Position numbers and translations under genes: made by a program
NCBI RefSeq assembly: GCF_963675165.1
Contig: NC_087382.1
Span: 6,062,315 to 6,126,314 of the forward strand
Source: Halichondria panicea
Taxonomy: Eukaryota; Porifera; Demospongiae; Suberitida; Halichondriidae
DNA length: 64,000 nucleotides
Direction: 5' to 3'
Shown here: positions 9,812 to 21,244 of the stretch, piece by piece
Numbering within the stretch: the stretch's first letter is position 1
Layout: each line of letters starts with the position of its first letter
The notes under the pieces: generated by a model
What the model was told of the DNA's origin: nothing
Database searches by the model: none
What the model saw: the letters and a program-made list of their open reading frames with translations, nothing else

Positions 9812-12399
9812 GTTATGGAATCATTGGAATCTGTTCTGTTCTGTCCACAGAGGCTAATATGCATTATGGGTTGTATCTGGTTTTCACTAACTGACACTGA
9901 AAAATAAACACTAGTTTATGGTCTTTAACTAGCCAATATGCTCCTTCTCAACTCTATTATCCTGATTTAGGAGCTAAATTATGCCGAAATACTAATGTTA
10001 TAGATGAATAAAGGGAAGTAGGCAACATTATTTTTCTGGTATACCTGGACTCTGCAGCGCTGATGAGCAGAGAGAGAGACGAAAATTGTACTGTTTTTTC
10101 TGGCAAGAAGGTTTGCACCAAGCAGAAGATTCAGCCCAATTAATGCAGTTTTATGATCAACTGCATGAGGATCAACTGCATGAGGCTACGTCAATTCGAA
10201 GGTAGGACAATTCGTATAGTGCTGAAATTTTAGTTGTCGCAATTGTTTGTCAATCACATATTACATCAATCGTTTGGCAATAACTGATTTATTATGTATA
10301 TAATAAGAGAGCTAACTGTTTGACAATGTTCCCAGTCACCCACGCATACGCATAAGCCAAGGGATTCATTGATCTGCTACTTCTCCTGTTAATCAGTTTA
10401 CATTAGCTTTGCTGGTTTGATTGTCTGTCTGAGCTTTAACATGGCATGTACACAATGCACATGCAGTCATTGCAGGTATATGAGAATGGAACAGCAATTG
10501 ATCTGTCACACAGTGCTTGTTAAACTGTGCATTGACATCATGCAATTTTGATCTGATCAGCTCCATGCATATGCTCAATTAGTTATCTTAATTTCTTCTT
10601 TTCCTATTTTTCATCCACCTATTTTCTCAAATATGCTACTATAAATTATTGATTCTGAAATGAATTACACTGATTTTAGGAGTCTAATGAGTCTGTGCGG
10701 TATAGCAAGATGACGTACACGTAGAACAAAACTACAGCCAGCTGTGTATACATGTAGGTAGTCTTCTATACATGTATTCAAGCTGTGAGAAAACAAGCTG
10801 CTGGCAGTTTTTTTGCTTAGAAACTTACTTGTTAGTGCCTATATTTTTCATATCGAAATCTGCCTATTTTTCCTAGCATTATTCTCAATCCTCATAAGGA
10901 CCTATTTTTCCTGAGATCCATAATTATGACATGAGGCTCAGTTAAACTGAAAAAACGAATTGTCGTACCCTCAAACTGACATAGCCTCATGCAGTTGAAT
11001 ATATGCATTTGATTTAACGTAGCCTCAGTGTCATGTATGCATGCAGGGCCATTGTACCCCTACTGCTGTTGACCAATGAGATTTTAAAAAATGTGCATTT
11101 GAAAACTGTATTAAGGACTGTATTATGTCATTCCATATACACTTAAAGCAGTGACTGTATCATTGTAAACCGTAGCAACCACATAGCACACATTTTCCCT
11201 TCCACAAACCCACCACAGTACATACATACACAGTGCTTCCCTGCTTTCAATTGCAAATAATTATACATTGCATGGTTTCTGGCTTAATTGCCCTTGGGTG
11301 ACCTTGTTCGCAGATGTCGCAGTTGACAGTACTTTGTTCTTGTAACTTAATAACAGCAGTAGACAACAGAAACAGCATAATACTCATACATACATTGCAC
11401 AAAACTCAAAAACTTATATACAGAACACATACTCTAGAATGTTCTACAGTGCCTGTAACCTAGGGAGTAGAATACCACACATTTGTGAATTTTGGTACAT
11501 AAATGTGAATATCTTGACATTAAAACATTTCTAAGAAATTTTGATGATACCAAAGTGTAGGCGAATGCTTGAGCTTCAATATATCCAAACATGTTTCCAT
11601 GGCAACCTGAGGTGGTGGGTATGTGGTTGCTTTTACAACAGCAACAAATTGTTTTAGTGAGCAAAAGCTTAGGGAGGAAAAACACCAACCGTTGTCGGCT
11701 AAGGTCTGGAACTCTGGCATAACATCAGTGAATAGTTTAGCTAACATATGCATGGATTAAAATCGTTTACATAAGTACACACGCTGTTTCGTACTCCATT
11801 ATGTGTGTTTTTGGGTGCCTTTTCGCTTAGGGAGAGATTTCAAGTAAAATTTTCGGCTAAGGTCTAATTTTTGTACACATGTATTGTTAATAAATTGTGT
11901 ATCTTTTGGTAGAAGCAATTTTTCCAGAAACACTTTACTTACAGAGATAATTGATGTTATATACATTTTCTTACGATCATCCCCGTTTTCACCTAAATGA
12001 TTTTCCACTCTAACAATTTTTTAGAAATAATTTTGAATACGTTTGTAGCTTATTCATTCACCTACACAATGGTATCAGCACAATTTCTTAGAAATGTTCC
12101 AATCTCAAGATACACTTACAGTTGTACTACTCACCCTATGGTGGTATTCTACTCCCTAGGTTACAGGCACTGTACCTAGTTCTCTAATGTCAAAGTTCAG
12201 CAGCAGCTACAGTTCTAGAACAAACATTACTAGAAGAATTTAGATGTACAGTCTAAGTGAAGAGTTCACTTAATCACTACACTTGTGATTACCACTTGAT
12301 CAATTACCTCCTCTAACAGGCCTGGGAGCATTAACACAGTCTGTCTTATACATACGATTATTATAGGTTGATTTCACAACTCAAATGTTTAAATTTCAG
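9812..12399. other. Long remnant intron of the decayed sushi gene
   Basis: There is no supported gene here. It contains the inverted-repeat element at 11447-12172 and several atgaggctacgt-like words repeated in both orientations between about 10170 and 11030. Confidence 0.5.
11447..12172. mobile_element. MITE with about 110-130-bp inverted repeats and TA flanks
   Basis: The left end (cagtgcctgtaacctaggga) returns as its reverse complement at 12153-12172. A second inverted block pairs the regions near 11520-11570 and 12055-12100. TA dinucleotides flank both ends (11445-11446 and 12173-12174), as for Tc1/mariner-type insertions. No transposase is encoded. Confidence 0.75.
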
Positions 12400-12653
12400 G
12401 TGCTATTCCGAACAGAGCTGTCGTAGACTGTGAGGACACAACCTGTCGATACAAACAGCTGGTGTGTCCCGATCGAGACAACTGTACAATAAACTGTAAT
12501 GACATGGAACCGTACGCTTGTTTCAGGACTGGTGTTGCGTGTCCAAGTGTATTGGGAAATTGCTCTCTCAATTGTGATGATTCGTACGCCTCCATACAAG
12601 CTAACACCATATACCCCCAGGGGAACTGTAATGTAAACTGTCCGAGTGGTTAG
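12400..12653 (+). pseudogene. Truncated cysteine-rich exon
   Basis: It begins at the same acceptor context and codons (AIPNRAVVDCEDTTCRY) as the exon at 2093 and is highly similar for about 250 bp. Similarity ends abruptly after NVNCPSG, and a TAG follows at 12651-12653. One conserved cysteine is also lost (tac in place of tgc near TIYPQGNC). The missing end of such an exon appears at 29195-29345. Confidence 0.85.
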
Positions 12654-12892
12654 CTTTGTATATAAGAAGGTTCTGTACTGTGCTCTGTGTGTGTGTTCTA
12701 TTCTACCCTAGCTTGTTGCAATCAAGAATATTTATCTGTGTTAAAGTGAAGACAATTAACAGATACAACACATACAAATTAAAATAGCACAACCATTTTG
12801 ACTATAGTAACATTAAACAATTGCCAAGGGCAGTAACTGTTGGAATTATAATTACATTATTTTATGTGTACATGTATGTATAATAAGACAGT

Positions 12893-15800
12893 TCACACTT
12901 CATTACTTATGAGGCCTATTTCTGTGTGTGTAACAGCAGGACGACGGTTGAATTTTGGAGGGGGAGGGGCTGGTCTGTAGTCCTCTGTGGTGAGGGGGGC
13001 TAGTACGTCCAGGGCAGGCTCTCTCAGCTGGTCTGGCCTCGTGGCTGGTCTGATGATGGGAGGGGTCATGTAACGATCAGGGTCAGCTTCTTCCATGGCT
13101 CCATCAGTGTAAGGTTGTGGGTCCACAATGCCTATTTGCTCAGCTAAAAGTCCTTCATTGTCATCGTCATCAATTTCATTTGCTGCCAACAGATGTATTT
13201 CCATGGCATTGTTAGGTTCTCGGTTCTTTTTGTATGCAACACCAGTTGTCAAGTTTTTTGCGACTTGCTTTATCTTAAGCCATGTCTTGGTCTTCTTTAG
13301 TATGAATTGGTGGAAATGGTAGCTGATTATTGTCACAAAGAGAATGAAAGCTATGGACATTGAAAGAATGGTCAGTGTTTCTTGCTGTTGGTGTGTTTCA
13401 ACAACATATGAAGTGCCAATAGATAGAATACCGAGATTAAACAAAAAGAATGTTTCTAGATATTCGTTAAGTTGCTTTTTGTGCACTCGATTGGTCAATG
13501 ATATCAGTCCGAATGCAATACACCCAGATGATAGAACAGGGAGAGAAGTGTTTGGAGCCATGGCAACTACTAGATTATGTGCAATCAGAGCAAAAAGGAG
13601 CAGCCCCACCCAGTAGCGATGCTTGGGAGTGAATGGAGCATGGTATACATCCATGAAACCATTGTAATATGTGTTCTTGGTCCATATCATAACCTTGGAA
13701 CAGCGAGGAAACCATTGTCCAAAAAAGAGTAATACAGTGAACAATCCACCGGCAATGAGGATAATGGCTGCAGCAACAAACCGAGGGATGTGATTGGGAG
13801 TGAAGTATGGTACATTACCATCAAACAACCAAACAGTCTTGGTTGAGCCATCAGGATATTTCAAGACCCTATTTTGTAGTGCAGCAACGATAAACCGTAA
13901 GAATTTAGAATAAGAGAGTAAAACGAGTGTGCCTAGGGCAGCAACTGGGTTCCTGTTGGAGAGAAGCTTTGCAAATAAGTCAGAGTACTTACTTAAAATG
14001 ATTATTAAGAATACTAGAAGAAACAAGTAAGCAGGAAAGACGAGTTGAAGAAGCACTTTTGCTTGAGAGTTCATTCCATCGTAAAAGCATGTCTCGATTC
14101 CCAGGTCAAGATTCACCCATGATATGAAAACTGTTACAAAGTTGTTTAGTTTAGGAAAGAAAATGGCTCTATTAGCAGCTACTATGTTGGCGTAAAATAT
14201 GAGGCCATGAATACTTCCAGTTGCTATAGTGATGTTGAGCACGAGAATTAAAGCAACTAGCAATATCCCAACGAGCGCAAATGGTATTAGTAGAAGAAGG
14301 TAAAGATTAGAGCATTCTTTACAATTTGACGTAGCCAACACAATACTGAGTCCTGATTCACATTCTCCACACAAGACACCACTTCGATTGTAGGCACATT
14401 GTTTGTCAGGGCTACTTAGGCTGATGTTGACTGGTTTTTCTACACAATAGTCAAATGTGCAGTTACTAACAACATACCCCGTTCCATTGGTAGTTATGAA
14501 TTCTATCCATATGTTGTTATTACTTTCCAGCTTTAAAATTCCATTTTCCTCAGAACAGTTTATTATCTGATATTGTTCCAAGTCTGGATCACAGTCACAC
14601 TTGCACTCAGTATCAGACTGAATTGGTTTGAGTCCAATAGGGCATGTGCAGGGTAGAAAAGAAATATTGATAATTTGTCTTGAAATTCCCAAATTGATGC
14701 ATGGACCCTCGGCATAGAGTTCCACTTGAGCAGAGCTGTCTTGTGAGAATACACTGTACTCTAATTCTGTACACTGATTGCCAACTTTTTGTTTTGCCTG
14801 TCCTTCTTTGAGACGACCAACTCCACTCTCAGTGACAACAGAACTATAAATTGTGGCGTTCACTGGATTTCCAACTTGGTCAATAGCCATAAAACTGATT
14901 CTAAATGTGTGTCCCTTTCTTGTATATGTTAAATGTTGCGAATTGTTACAAAACATTACTCGAACAGGCCTAGATGAGATTGCTAATTCGGTGGAGGATT
15001 TTACGGTACTATTTGTGTAATCAAATCCGTTTGAAGAACTGTTATATTCAGCATTTTGAATTGCTGTACACCTATCCAACAGACCTCCATAGATGTCTCC
15101 TCCTGACTGGGTAGCTGTGTTGTTAGTCATGAATGTGTTGAAGTGGTTTATTTCTATGTTCAACGTGTATCCATACGAATTGATTGTTTGAATAAAGCAA
15201 TCCTTAAAAATTGTTTGAGTAGCATCAGTTTCTATGACCCCACCTCCACACACACTCCTTTGTGTGTCATCTGCCACAAATATTCCCCCTCCGTGCTGAG
15301 CTGAGTTGTTTTTAATCGTTAACGTGACTAATGTAATATCTTGAGGCTTTTCTACCACATCTTCATAGTGTTTTTTAAATAAGTACAGTCTCGAACTTTG
15401 CTGTAGAAACACTCCACCTCCTTTAGCACTTGCTGTGTTTGAGTCAATGTTAACATGTGCCTGAGTTAGTTCAATGGTTGTAGCTACTGCATAAATACCT
15501 CCGCCATTCTCGGCAATGTTGTCAACAATCTCACTGTGTTTATTTGTGCCCCTGAAAATTGGTAACACAGATTGAAATTCAACTTTGCTAAAATAAGTAT
15601 AAATGCCTCCACCATTCTGTGCTGTGTTGTGATAGATCTTTATTGTCTTGTTTACAAAAAGTGTACTCTCTCTTAGAAATATTCCTCCTCCAGAGGTAGC
15701 CGTGTTGTTTTTCAGTGTACTGTCGGAGATAGACACAGTACTGCCTAGGTTACCATAAATCGCTCCACCACTCCTGTCAGCTCTGTTGTTAGTCAGTGTG

Positions 15801-17800
15801 CTGTTGGAGATGAATATGCATACAGTGCCTGAGTAAACACTAATCGCCCCACCATCATAGCCAGCACTGTTGTTTGTTAGTTTGCTGTTGGAGATGGACA
15901 CGCTACCTGAACCAATACTAATCGCTCCACCAATATAGACAGCACTGTTGTTTGTCAGTGTGTTGTCGGAGATAGTCAGACTGCTAGTCAGACTGCTTGA
16001 AGTAACGTACAACACTCCACCATAGTCAGCTCTGTTGTTTGTCAATGTGCTGTTGGAGATGGACATATTGCTTGAGTCAACACTAATCGCTCCACCATAG
16101 TCAGCTCTGTTGCTTGTCAGTGTGCTTTCGGAGATGGATACACTGCTTGAGTAAACACTAAGCATTCCACCGGTGTTAGCACTATTGTTTATAAGTTTGC
16201 TGTCGGAGATGAACACACTGCTTGAGAAAACAGTAATCGCTCCACCATAGTCAGCTCTGTTGCTTGTCAGTGTGCTTTCGGAGATAGACACACTGCAGCT
16301 GAAACCAACACTGATCGCTCCTCCACCATAGTCAGCTCTGTTGTTTGTCAGTTTGCTGTCGGAAATGAACACACTGCTTGAGTAAACACTAATCGCTCCA
16401 CCATATTCAGCAGCTCTGTTGTTTGCCAGTGTGCTGTCGGAGATAGACGCACTGCTTGAGTAAACACTAAGCATTCCACCGGTGTTAGCACTATTGTTTA
16501 TAAGTTTGCTGTTGGAGATGGACACGCTACCTGAACCAACACTAATCGCTCCACCAATATAGACAGCACTGTTGTTTGTCAGTGTGTTGTCGGAGATAGA
16601 CAGACTGCTTGAAGTAACGTAAAACGCTCCACCATAGTCAGCTCTGTTGTTTGTCAGTGTGCTGTTGGAGATGGACATACTGCTTGAGTCAACACTAATC
16701 GCTCCACCACCAATGTTAGCTCTGTTGCTTGTCAGCTCACTGTTGGAGATGGAGACACTGCCTGAGTGAGCATAAATTGCTCCACCCCTTTTGTCAGCAC
16801 TGTTGTTTGTCAGTGTGCTGCCAGAGATAAACACTCTGCCTGAGTCAACATTAATCGCTCCAACAATCTCATCAGTACTGTTAATGTTGCGTGTCAGTGT
16901 GCTGTTGGAAATAGACACACTCCTGCCTGAGGAAAAAGCAATCGCTCCACCATCATTGTTAGCACTGTTATTTGTCAGTATGCTGTTGGAGATGGACACA
17001 CTGCTTGAGTAAATACTAATCGCTCCACCATACAGAGAAGCTTCATTATTTGTAAAGTTACACGAAGTGATCACTACTGTACCAGATACCAATTCTACTG
17101 CTCCTCCGCTCCAAGCACTGTTATAGTTGAACTCTGTGTTGTTGATCAGAGAGTTGTTTGATTCAATGTAAACTGCACCTCCATCATTTCTTGTGAAGTC
17201 GCTATTTGTTATGTACACATCAATAGCCTCAACATGCATTGCCCGGCCAGTGTTGTTCATAAAGAGAGTGCTTTTAATTGTTACAATTTGAGTATTAGCA
17301 ATCTTAACTAGGTGGGTTTCCACTTGATTGAGTAGTACAAAAAAGTTCATAAAGTAGCAGTCGTTGATATAGACATTGTGGGCACTGTCAATGGTCAAAT
17401 CTCGATGTGAGTTTCGTGGTCCAACATTCGCTCCATTAATGAAACCCAAGCGTTCAATACTCAATTCAGTGGTACTAAAAAAACGTATCACACCATTGCT
17501 ATAGAATCTAATTACAGCTGTACTTTTGCTCTGACTGGTAATATGCACATGTCTAAAGTTACGAATCAATAACTGCTCAGTTAACACATGATCTCCAGGT
17601 AGAAAGCTTAAGGTGAGATTGACTCCACCAGATAACAGGTCTGTTTGAACAAGCTGCTCGAGAGTGAAACAAGTTACATTTCGGTATCCATTGCACAAGT
17701 CAGTTGAATCCACCAACACAATTTGATAGTGCTCACTCCTGATAACAGTAACTATGGTCAGGAATAGCACTAACCAGTTGAGAATATTTCTAGACAGCAT
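12893..17800 (-). CDS. Parallel beta-helix repeat membrane protein (Pmp-like ectodomain, about 9 TM), intronless
   Basis: The first ATG of the frame (17798-17800) starts a signal peptide, MLSRNILNWLVLFLTIVTVI; the product is 1635 aa. Residues about 170-900 are a solenoid of 23-24-residue units (SISNSTLTNN...GGAISV), the pattern of right-handed parallel beta-helices also seen in chlamydial polymorphic membrane proteins. Many units carry an NNS/NNT glycosylation sequon. A cysteine-rich module follows at about 1050-1160 (CTCPIGLKPI, CECESGL-like motif LCGECESGLS), then about nine hydrophobic segments between 1165 and 1495, and an acidic, proline-rich cytoplasmic tail containing PAPPPP. Topology suggests a surface receptor or adhesion protein. 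The ligand is unknown and I know no characterised counterpart. It stands in tandem with the copy at 21245-25550. A single 4.9-kb exon is unusual beside intron-rich neighbours. Confidence 0.85.
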   Translation of the reverse strand: MLSRNILNWLVLFLTIVTVIRSEHYQIVLVDSTDLCNGYRNVTCFTLEQLVQTDLLSGGVNLTLSFLPGDHVLTEQLLIRNFRHVHITSQSKSTAVIRFYSNGVIRFFSTTELSIERLGFINGANVGPRNSHRDLTIDSAHNVYINDCYFMNFFVLLNQVETHLVKIANTQIVTIKSTLFMNNTGRAMHVEAIDVYITNSDFTRNDGGAVYIESNNSLINNTEFNYNSAWSGGAVELVSGTVVITSCNFTNNEASLYGGAISIYSSSVSISNSILTNNSANNDGGAIAFSSGRSVSISNSTLTRNINSTDEIVGAINVDSGRVFISGSTLTNNSADKRGGAIYAHSGSVSISNSELTSNRANIGGGAISVDSSSMSISNSTLTNNRADYGGAFYVTSSSLSISDNTLTNNSAVYIGGAISVGSGSVSISNSKLINNSANTGGMLSVYSSSASISDSTLANNRAAEYGGAISVYSSSVFISDSKLTNNRADYGGGAISVGFSCSVSISESTLTSNRADYGGAITVFSSSVFISDSKLINNSANTGGMLSVYSSSVSISESTLTSNRADYGGAISVDSSNMSISNSTLTNNRADYGGVLYVTSSSLTSSLTISDNTLTNNSAVYIGGAISIGSGSVSISNSKLTNNSAGYDGGAISVYSGTVCIFISNSTLTNNRADRSGGAIYGNLGSTVSISDSTLKNNTATSGGGIFLRESTLFVNKTIKIYHNTAQNGGGIYTYFSKVEFQSVLPIFRGTNKHSEIVDNIAENGGGIYAVATTIELTQAHVNIDSNTASAKGGGVFLQQSSRLYLFKKHYEDVVEKPQDITLVTLTIKNNSAQHGGGIFVADDTQRSVCGGGVIETDATQTIFKDCFIQTINSYGYTLNIEINHFNTFMTNNTATQSGGDIYGGLLDRCTAIQNAEYNSSSNGFDYTNSTVKSSTELAISSRPVRVMFCNNSQHLTYTRKGHTFRISFMAIDQVGNPVNATIYSSVVTESGVGRLKEGQAKQKVGNQCTELEYSVFSQDSSAQVELYAEGPCINLGISRQIINISFLPCTCPIGLKPIQSDTECKCDCDPDLEQYQIINCSEENGILKLESNNNIWIEFITTNGTGYVVSNCTFDYCVEKPVNISLSSPDKQCAYNRSGVLCGECESGLSIVLATSNCKECSNLYLLLLIPFALVGILLVALILVLNITIATGSIHGLIFYANIVAANRAIFFPKLNNFVTVFISWVNLDLGIETCFYDGMNSQAKVLLQLVFPAYLFLLVFLIIILSKYSDLFAKLLSNRNPVAALGTLVLLSYSKFLRFIVAALQNRVLKYPDGSTKTVWLFDGNVPYFTPNHIPRFVAAAIILIAGGLFTVLLFFGQWFPRCSKVMIWTKNTYYNGFMDVYHAPFTPKHRYWVGLLLFALIAHNLVVAMAPNTSLPVLSSGCIAFGLISLTNRVHKKQLNEYLETFFLFNLGILSIGTSYVVETHQQQETLTILSMSIAFILFVTIISYHFHQFILKKTKTWLKIKQVAKNLTTGVAYKKNREPNNAMEIHLLAANEIDDDDNEGLLAEQIGIVDPQPYTDGAMEEADPDRYMTPPIIRPATRPDQLREPALDVLAPLTTEDYRPAPPPPKFNRRPAVTHTEIGLISNEV

Positions 17801-18940
17801 CTCTCTGAGGTGAATGTGATGGTAATTGTTGTTATAATAATAATAATAATAATGTTGCTGCTCCAAGAATGGTTATGTACGTAGTACCTATTGTATACAA
17901 TGCATGCATAATAGTAACTGCAACGATAATTAATCTTAAACTCACTGTTTAATCGATGGTGCACTCTTTTTCTGTTTAACTACTTTTGCTATTCAATGAG
18001 CGCTTTAAATGTTGTGTTTTATAGTAATTGTCATATCCCATGCTCTTAGGGGAGTTTGAAAACATAAAAGCACCAGTTTTAACCACATAATGGCGGCCAT
18101 CTGCTGATCATCTGCTGTATAATACAGCAGATAGCCATTATTATTGTTGTCAGGTTGACCTATATTGCCATGTGGTTCTCCAGGACAGGGGTCCAGTTGT
18201 TGGATAGAAGCTAGCTCTAACATGTAAAGCATGAAGCCCCACACATAGAGCGCCTCCAGCGGGGCGGAAGGGCAAACGCCCTCCCTCCTGGACCCTGGAC
18301 CCACTCCCTATTGCCGCCTATCCCAGGAGTTTCGCCCCCATTTTTATTTTGTGCCCCCCCACCATATAATATCTACTTACGGCCCTGCCAAGAATATGAG
18401 AACACTATAGTATGTAGTGCTTGTATGGGTGTGCAGTATTCGGCTAGTGTACATCAATCATGGTCATATACATGCATGTACGTAGATTGCGTTAAGTTAG
18501 AGATTATAGCGTTATGGTTAGGGTTACCCCTCCCTTAGGCAGAAGTGGCTTGTTTTGCATAAGCATAATAATGCTAGGGAGATTTTGAACTAGAGACAGT
18601 AGTTGGTGGCTTTAATAACAGTGCACTGAGTCACTATAACCAAGCATTCATTTGTGGTGTATCATACACCACCAACTAGTCTCTAATTCAAAATGCTTCA
18701 ACCTATGCACTTGATGTGGTGAGCTTAGCTTCCTATACAAATTGATTGTGGATGCAAACAAACCACTGGTTGAGTGCAGTCAATCAACCATGACCACTAA
18801 TTGTATTGACAGTCTACCAACCATGACCACTAATTGTATTGACAGGCTAGTGAGTCTTCTACCAACCATGTCATGAGTACATTCTTGATCTTATGTAGCT
18901 TTTATTATGGGGTGCCGTTTGTCTCAAAACTAATAAACAG

Positions 18941-19054
18941 TCGATGTTTACCAAAGAGGTCGATGTTTACCAAGGAGGTCGATGTTTAGCAGCCAGGTCG
19001 ATGTTTAGCAACCAGGTCGATGTTTAGCAACCATGTCGATGTTTAGCAAAGCTA
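18941..19054. repeat. Minisatellite, six copies of a 19-bp unit
   Basis: The unit tcgatgtttagcaaccagg starts at 18941, 18960, 18979, 18998, 19017 and 19036. Early copies read ttaccaa and later ones ttagcaa. Confidence 0.9.
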
Positions 19055-19342
19055 CCAGATCACACAATGTGCAGATATTAGGGCGTGGTTTCTTGTGATA
19101 CGCCTTAATTAGAATTATGCTAGAGATGAATGCCGCCCCTAGCCCTAGGCCCTACTGCCTAATTATAGCCAGTGCTATTTTCATCTTCAGAATCTACTAA
19201 GTAAACCGCTGTTTGTAACAGCAGTAGTAAGAGCAATGGCTATAACATCTTGCAACTAGCCTCGACTCCAGCCTAGTCTGGCCACGCCCTCCCATACTTC
19301 ATATCTTGCAAAGAGGCTGGAAATCGAGACTAACTCCAGCCC

Positions 19343-19771
19343 AGAGGAGGCTGGAACCACTTGACCTTAGCTAATTAAGGTCACTAATTGGATTTATCCA
19401 AACCTCTCTTGCAGACTACTTCAAGCCTAGTTTTTAGTGTCTATCAGTTTAAAACGTTATTTTTTAGGGGAGGTCAAATTTTGTTTTCGCCAATTTTGCT
19501 CAGAAGCAGAGATACAATCAAAAGTCTTGCTCTTGCACTAGCCTCGATATCATGAGCGGCTTGTTTTCGAGGTCACTGCATACCGGCTTTGAAACTTGTA
19601 TCTCTGCTTCTGAGCAAAATTGGCGAAAATAAAATTTGACCCCCCCCTAAAAAATAAGGTTTTAAACTGATAGACACTAAAAACTAGGCTTGAAGTAGTC
19701 TGCAAGAGAAGTTTGGATAAATCCAATTAGTGACCTTAATTAGCTAAGGTCAAGTGGTTCCAGCCTCCTCT
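19343..19771. mobile_element. Fold-back element with about 173-bp inverted arms
   Basis: Bases 19343-19515 reappear as the reverse complement at 19597-19771, leaving an 80-bp loop. Divergence between arms is low. One arm end is found alone at 60599-60698, so this is a dispersed family. No coding sequence. Confidence 0.85.
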
Positions 19772-20276
19772 GACTCCAGCCCCTTGAATAGTGGGCCTGG
19801 TATTTACTGTTGGCGCGTGGGTGGACAATTAATTTATTATTTACCGTATTTATCTCATTGAACGTTAAAACAGTATTTTATCTAAAGAACAGAAAAAAGA
19901 AAAAGAGGCTACCTCTCTGTATACACTGTAGACAGAGACTGCTAAGTAAAACATCAGCTCTGTAGATTTATTCATTAACTTGAGGCTCGGATCGGATACA
20001 CACTCAGGCGACAAGTTAATCTCATAAGAAATTAGTTAAACCTGTGGGTAAAAAATAAATGTGGATAAGTACAGTGGCTGTGACGTAACATAATGTGAGG
20101 ACTACTTATTGATTTACACAATAGATTTACCATTGAAAGCACTATCCATTAATACACACTCAAGCAACAAGTCTCTTGGATCGGATACACACAAGTCCCT
20201 CGGATTGTAAACACATTCAGGCCACACAGTTCTCGGATCAGATACTACTTACTCTGTGACCAATTTTCGGCAAATG

Positions 20277-20625
20277 TCACAACAATACTTCCTTCCAGAG
20301 AGAATGGCACTGAACGTCGAACAGACACACCAACACTTTGAAGATGGCTTCACTCAGAGAAACAAGAGGAGAAATCACCATCACAACACTTTTTTCAGAG
20401 AGAGGTGCACTGGTCCTGTCAAGCTTCACATCAATCAAGAAAGGGAGTGTCTGGAAAGCAGATGGACTTGCTCTGGGACTTGCCATAGCCGGTCGGTACG
20501 GTACCCACATAAACACCAGCGTACAGACACTTCAACGCCTCCAGCTGCTTGTCTTTCAAGACTAGACCTGGTATTCCAACACAGGATAACGCGTACACGA
20601 GAGCAGAAGAGAAGGTAGCAGCCAT
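20277..20625 (-). pseudogene. RecQ-like DNA helicase fragment with frameshift
   Basis: From an ATG at 20623-20625 the minus strand encodes GIPGLVLKDKQLEALKCLY, then VPTGYGKS, a Walker A motif in the position expected for RecQ-type helicases. After a small insertion and a shift near 20445-20455, the next frame gives QTLPFLIDVKL and SVVMVISPLVSL (motif Ia region). No later helicase motif follows. The motif order supports a RecQ-family N-terminal helicase piece; whether it belonged to a host gene or a mobile element is not visible. Confidence 0.65.
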
Positions 20626-21244
20626 TACACAACTTGGACTAGATTTCTTTTTTTAAATGACATCATTATAAATGAAACGGATATCAATGTTTTACAAACT
20701 AATGCGGAATAAGAATACTGATAAATATACTGCAATTTACGATTACCAAGATTCTTGGTAATTCTGGCGCATGCGTAAACAGTGTATACCAGGCCGCCTT
20801 TCTCAGCGGCTTGGAATCGAGGCTACGTACGTACGTGCTGATGGCACCATCTAGAAAACAGTGGGCGTTGCCGACAAAAGGGGCGTGACCCAGGAAGTGG
20901 GCGTGGTCTAAATTTTGCGGCTCGCTTTGCGCGCAATGAGCACCCCCATTGACAGAATCCTAGGATCGCCCCTGTGTACCCGCGAACATTTCCCATTATA
21001 TACAGCATTTCTTTCTGAAAATCATCTCGTAATTGACCTCTGATGATGGTAGCCAAAAAATATATAGCCAACATTAATTTTTGTGGGAACTTGCAAATTA
21101 TAATAGCAAAACCATTTTTATCTCTTTTTAAACTATAGTAACATTAACAATTATTGTCAACAACAGTAATATAACTGTGTATACAATGCCTACGAACATT
21201 ATTTTATGTACTTGTGTGTATATATATATGCATAATAAGACAGT

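Larger units (their letters stand above)
5521..12653 (+). pseudogene. Decayed second copy of the sushi / cysteine-rich gene
   Basis: Exons in order: membrane-coiled-coil exon (5521-6373), seven sushi-type exons (6588-9811) and the start of the cysteine-rich exon (12400-12653). The last four sushi exons and the cysteine-rich exon are close relatives of those at 60-3390. Damage is spread along the locus: an in-frame stop and probable frameshifts in the first exon, small insertions or deletions in five sushi exons, and loss of most of the cysteine-rich exon. Two sushi exons, 6588-6806 and 9256-9462, remain open. The intact layout would be a type II membrane protein with stalk, sushi domains and a cysteine-rich head. 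A short transcript using the intact exons cannot be excluded. Confidence 0.75.
17801..21244. other. Intergenic region between tandem beta-helix genes
   Basis: It should contain the promoter of the upstream copy (minus strand) and the 3' flank of the other. Besides the repeats and the helicase fragment listed separately, there is an imperfect inverted repeat at about 18575-18700 and a 38-bp direct duplication near 18785-18845. No complete gene is seen. Confidence 0.5.

Noticed and set aside
17801-17866. N-terminal extension of the beta-helix gene with a tyrosine run
   Set aside because: The extension starts at TTG; the first ATG is at 17800 and begins a clear signal peptide shared with the tandem copy.
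18941-19054. Possible CRISPR-like array
   Set aside because: The 19-bp units are directly adjacent with no spacers, and the genome is eukaryotic; it is a minisatellite.
20823-21074. Open frame between the tandem beta-helix genes
   Set aside because: No family resemblance and composition like flanking non-coding DNA.
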